NCBI GenBank assembly: GCA_019247845.1
Contig: JAFBAL010000017.1
Coordinates: 1-34,746 of the forward strand
Direction: 5' to 3'
DNA length: 34,746 bases
Source of the DNA: Alphaproteobacteria bacterium
Lineage (GTDB): Bacteria; Pseudomonadota; Alphaproteobacteria; Micropepsales; Micropepsaceae
The notes beneath the pieces were generated by a model. It ran no database searches. It worked only from the letters and a program-made list of their open reading frames with translations, and was not told where the DNA came from. Made by a program: the position numbers and the translations under genes. Positions within the stretch are counted from its first letter, which is position 1. Every line of letters begins with the position of its first letter. This document shows, piece by piece, positions 32,291 to 34,746 of this stretch.

Positions 32291-32691
32291 CAGCCCTTCG
32301 GTACGCCCGGCACGGCGGTGATGTCGAGCGCCCAGGGCAAGGCGGAGCTCATCCAGATCTGGCGCTTGGGCGGAAGCTCGGCCCGCTTGTCGAGCGCGCC
32401 GAGGCGCAGGTTGAACAGCGTCTGGTTCTCGACCGAGGTCGAATAGACCGCCGAGCCGCAATCGCCGCAGAAGGCCTGCAGCCGCCTGGTGCCGCTCTCG
32501 GCGGTCTTCTCGTAAGTCTTGAGCGTGCCGCGGAGCAGGCGGAAGTCCTCCGCCCTGGCCGGCACGCTGGCGCGCCACGGCGAGCCGGAAAAGGTCTGGC
32601 AGTCGGTGCAGTTGCAGATCGCGCTTCGCTCGGGGTCGACCACCGCCTCATAAGCGATGCGGCCGCAATGGCAGTTGCCTTGGACTTTCAT
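32290..32691 (-). CDS. GFA / CENP-V family zinc-binding protein
   Basis: 133-residue protein of the glutathione-dependent formaldehyde-activating (GFA) fold. Zinc ligands: Cys7 and Cys9 in GNCHCGRIAYEA, Cys26, Cys28 and Cys31 in ICNCTDCQTFSG, and Cys75 and Cys78 in AFCGDCGSAVY. Most members have no proven role in formaldehyde metabolism, so the precise function is open. Length and cysteine pattern are normal. It is divergent from the dienelactone hydrolase gene (49 nt apart). Confidence 0.88.
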   Translation of the reverse strand: MKVQGNCHCGRIAYEAVVDPERSAICNCTDCQTFSGSPWRASVPARAEDFRLLRGTLKTYEKTAESGTRRLQAFCGDCGSAVYSTSVENQTLFNLRLGALDKRAELPPKRQIWMSSALPWALDITAVPGVPKG

Positions 32692-32740
32692 GCTGCGTCA
32701 TCCTGGTCGTCGAAGGCCGCGATGATGCGCGAGGGGCACG

Positions 32741-33457
32741 ATGTTGACCAGGGACGTCGCTTACAAATCCGGCAATGTCGATCTCAAGGGCTATCTCGCC
32801 GCGCCCGACGGCGCCAGGGCGCGGCCGGGCGTGCTCGTCTGTCACCAGGGCATGGGCATCACCGAGCACACGCGCGAGCGCGCCCGCATGCTGGCGGACG
32901 AGGGCTATGTCGCCTTAGCGCTCGACATGTACGGCACCACCGCGACGACGCGCGAGCAGGCGATGGCGCTGCTGCAGAGCATGACCGGCAACCCCGGCGA
33001 GCTGCGCGCCCGCGCGCTTGCCGGCCTCGAGGTGCTGAAGGCGCAGGACGGCGTCGACCCGGCGCGGCTGGCGGCGGTGGGCTATTGCTTCGGCGGCGCG
33101 GTGGTGCTCGAGCTCGCGCGCGCCGCGCCTGCGCTCAAATGCGTCGTGGCGTTCCATCCCGGCATGGCGGGACCGGTGGCGCTGCCCGAGAGCGACGAGC
33201 GCCCGATCCCGTCCTGCAAGGTGATGGTCTGCGCCGGGGCCGACGATCCGCTGGTGCCCGACGCCGCGAAGGTGAAGTTCGCCGAGCTGATGAACGCGGC
33301 CCGCGCCGACTGGCAGCTGCTCGTCTATGGCGGCGCAGCGCACAGCTTCACCGACCGGTCCGTCGACGCGATGAACATGCCGGGGTTCAGGTACGACGCC
33401 GCGACCGACCGGCGCTCCTGGGCGGCGATGAAGGAGTTGTTCGGTGAGGTGTTCTGA
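32741..33457 (+). CDS. Dienelactone hydrolase family protein
   Basis: 238-residue alpha/beta hydrolase with a cysteine nucleophile: Cys116 in VGYCFGGAVVLELA, an Asp in AGADDPLVP (Asp168 or Asp169) and His201 in GAAHSFTD. The N terminus, GYLAAPDGARARPGVLVCHQGMGITEHTRERARMLA, is typical. Classic members open dienelactones in chlorocatechol breakdown, but many genomes carry several paralogues with unknown substrates, and no aromatic-degradation genes are near. GAGGGG lies upstream of the ATG. An IS element begins 30 bp after its stop. Confidence 0.9.
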   Translation: MLTRDVAYKSGNVDLKGYLAAPDGARARPGVLVCHQGMGITEHTRERARMLADEGYVALALDMYGTTATTREQAMALLQSMTGNPGELRARALAGLEVLKAQDGVDPARLAAVGYCFGGAVVLELARAAPALKCVVAFHPGMAGPVALPESDERPIPSCKVMVCAGADDPLVPDAAKVKFAELMNAARADWQLLVYGGAAHSFTDRSVDAMNMPGFRYDAATDRRSWAAMKELFGEVF

Positions 33458-33487
33458 CTTTCAACCCGATTGTCATGGCCCGCGGAT

Positions 33488-33499
33488 TGTTCAGCCTGG
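33488..33499 (+). repeat. IS left terminal inverted repeat
   Basis: TGTTCAGCCTGG; it contains the transposase stop codon (33491-33493) on the minus strand. It is the perfect inverse of 34735-34746. Confidence 0.88.
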
Positions 33500-34660
33500 G
33501 GAGATGGTTGACACCTGTTCGGAGACATAGCTGACAGGTTTGTTGAGGTCTATCTCGGCGATTTTGTAGGCACCGAAGCAGACGTCGAAGAGGCCGTCTT
33601 TGGCTCTGGGCCGGATGGCGAGGCGCTCGCCGCGGAAGGCCTGCGGCATGCGCCAGTGCCGGCCCTTGAAGCTGATGTAGGAGCGCGTGGTGTCGGCGGT
33701 GCGCAGGATTTCGCCGTGGTCGTATTCCACGGTTGGCAGCTTTTTGGGCATCGGTCTGGGGCTTGGCCTGTAGCGGCTGGCGGGGACGTCCTGGCCGAGC
33801 GCCTCGTGCGGGCGTTCGAGGTTGTAGATGGTGCGCCAGCGATCGAGCGCGCGCTGTGCATCGCAAAGGTCTTGGAAGCGCTTCATCGCGAAGACCTCGG
33901 CCTTGAGGGTGCGGTTGAAGCGTTCGTTCTTGCCATGGGTCTGGGGGTGATAAGGCCTGCCGTGATAGAGGCCGATGCCGAGCTTGAGCAACCACACGCC
34001 GAGCCTGGTCCAGCTGCGATAGGGACCGTCGCCCCAGGGCGAACCGTTGTCGGCCAGGATCGTGTCGGGCAGGCCATAGCGCTCGAAGGCCCGCGTCATG
34101 GCGGTTTGCACCGTATTTGCTTGCTCGTTCGCGCAGGCCTCAAGGCACACCGCATAGCGCGAGTGGTCGTCGATGACGGTGAGCGGATGACAGTCGCCGC
34201 CGCGCACCAGCGGCATGTGGCCCTTGAAGTCCATCTGCCACATCGCATTGGGCGCTTCCTTCTCGAAGCGCTGCCATGGCGTTCCCGGTTTGCCGGCCGG
34301 CGGCACGACGCGACCATGGCGCTTGAGGATCGCGTGGATCGTCGACAGCGCCGGCGGTTCAACGCCGTCGCGCATCAAGCAACGCTCGATCTTGCGCGCA
34401 CCCCAGGCCGGATGGGCATCGCGTACCGCAAGCACCGAAGCCTCAAGCGCATCTGCACTGCGCAACGGGCTCGTGTGCGGCCGGCGCGAGCGATCGCTCA
34501 GCTCAGCGCCTTCGGCTGCCGCCCGTGCCAGCCATTTGTACCCGGTCTGCGCGCCGATCCCGAACCGGCGGCACAGCTCGCGCCGGTTCGATCCCTCCAA
34601 AGAGGCTAAAGCCACGAACTCCCGCCGTTGATCCACGATCGACACCTCCAGCCACGGCAT
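33491..34660 (-). CDS. IS481-family DDE transposase
   Basis: 389-residue transposase. The N-terminal helix-turn-helix (RREFVALASLEGSNRRELCRRFGIGAQTGYKWLARA) and a second HTH region (WGARKIERCLMRDG) bind the ends. The integrase-like catalytic core has Asp144 (WQMDFKG), Asp204 (LADNGSPW) and Glu246 (HPQTHGKNERFNRTL), a complete DDE triad. A C-terminal region with ERPHEALGQDVPASRY follows. Intact and full length, so the element may be active. The stop codon lies within the left terminal repeat. Confidence 0.95.
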   Translation of the reverse strand: MPWLEVSIVDQRREFVALASLEGSNRRELCRRFGIGAQTGYKWLARAAAEGAELSDRSRRPHTSPLRSADALEASVLAVRDAHPAWGARKIERCLMRDGVEPPALSTIHAILKRHGRVVPPAGKPGTPWQRFEKEAPNAMWQMDFKGHMPLVRGGDCHPLTVIDDHSRYAVCLEACANEQANTVQTAMTRAFERYGLPDTILADNGSPWGDGPYRSWTRLGVWLLKLGIGLYHGRPYHPQTHGKNERFNRTLKAEVFAMKRFQDLCDAQRALDRWRTIYNLERPHEALGQDVPASRYRPSPRPMPKKLPTVEYDHGEILRTADTTRSYISFKGRHWRMPQAFRGERLAIRPRAKDGLFDVCFGAYKIAEIDLNKPVSYVSEQVSTISPG

Positions 34661-34734
34661 GGATGGCCTCCTCGAAAGCCTCTTCCAAGCCAGAATGTGT
34701 CAACCATCTCCCCGAACACCTGTCAGCTATGTGT

Positions 34735-34746
34735 CCAGGCTGAACA
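34735..34746 (+). repeat. IS right terminal inverted repeat (window end)
   Basis: CCAGGCTGAACA, perfect inverse of the left end. The window stops exactly at its last base. Confidence 0.85.

Larger units (their letters stand above)
33488..34746 (-). mobile_element. Complete IS481-like insertion sequence (1259 bp)
   Basis: The element is bounded by perfect 12-bp terminal inverted repeats, TGTTCAGCCTGG (33488-33499) and CCAGGCTGAACA (34735-34746), and encodes one transposase. Inside each end lie two further 15-bp motifs, GGAGATGGTTGACAC and ACATAGCTGACAGGT, but in swapped order at the two ends. The right end is exactly the last base of the window, so the target-site duplication cannot be checked and the true outer border on that side is not confirmed. 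It lies between the dienelactone hydrolase gene and unseen sequence. Confidence 0.88.

Overview
The window is high-GC chromosomal DNA from an alphaproteobacterium. The evidence is the order rpsT-dnaA-dnaN-recF-gyrB on one strand with a mutM / ubiE-ubiB block nearby, the ubiquinone genes, a cluster of GANTC (CcrM-type) sites upstream of dnaA, and an alphaproteobacterial PAS_5-like protein. No species can be named. Gene density is high, many genes overlap by 4 nt (ATGA), and several good promoters put the start codon at the predicted transcript start, so leaderless mRNAs may be common.

Layout. 1-6019 (minus): the replication operon dnaA, dnaN, recF and gyrB; gyrB is cut by the left edge. 6020-6677: an AT-rich gap with six GANTC sites and two weak DnaA-box-like sites, a candidate origin or dnaA control region, closed by the rpsT terminator. 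6678-11188: rpsT, a secreted esterase, an enoyl-CoA hydratase whose ribosome-binding site lies in a perfect hairpin, an S53 peptidase, arfB and a DUF2975-like membrane protein. 11210-13790: an ArsR-type regulator with a palindromic operator, followed by four tandem SRPBCC/AHSA1 paralogues and a VOC-fold protein in one tight operon. 13807-17082: mutM, with a degenerate zinc finger, divergent from ubiE-ubiB.

17085-20570: two PIN-toxin modules (RHH-type and Phd-type antitoxins), each with a repeat operator, flanking an acyl-CoA synthetase and a small exported protein. 20560-24644: a small conserved protein and a MATE transporter preceded by a promoter, a 30-codon leader ORF and an intrinsic terminator (an attenuator-like arrangement), then an exported protein with two homologous halves and another exported protein. 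24752-28090: an acyl-CoA dehydrogenase, then a two-gene module: a 398-residue protein with ACT-like segments next to a 268-residue TIR-like protein, preceded by a nested palindrome. This module is the best candidate for an undescribed (possibly defence or signalling) system. 28282-33457: PAS_5-like protein, a small tandem repeat, GDPD phosphodiesterase, an RTX-type exported protein, an exported single-CXXCH protein, a GFA-type zinc protein and a dienelactone hydrolase. 33488-34746: a complete IS481-like element whose outer end coincides with the end of the window, probably an assembly break at a repeat.

Functions are assigned from motifs and family recall only; no database search was made.
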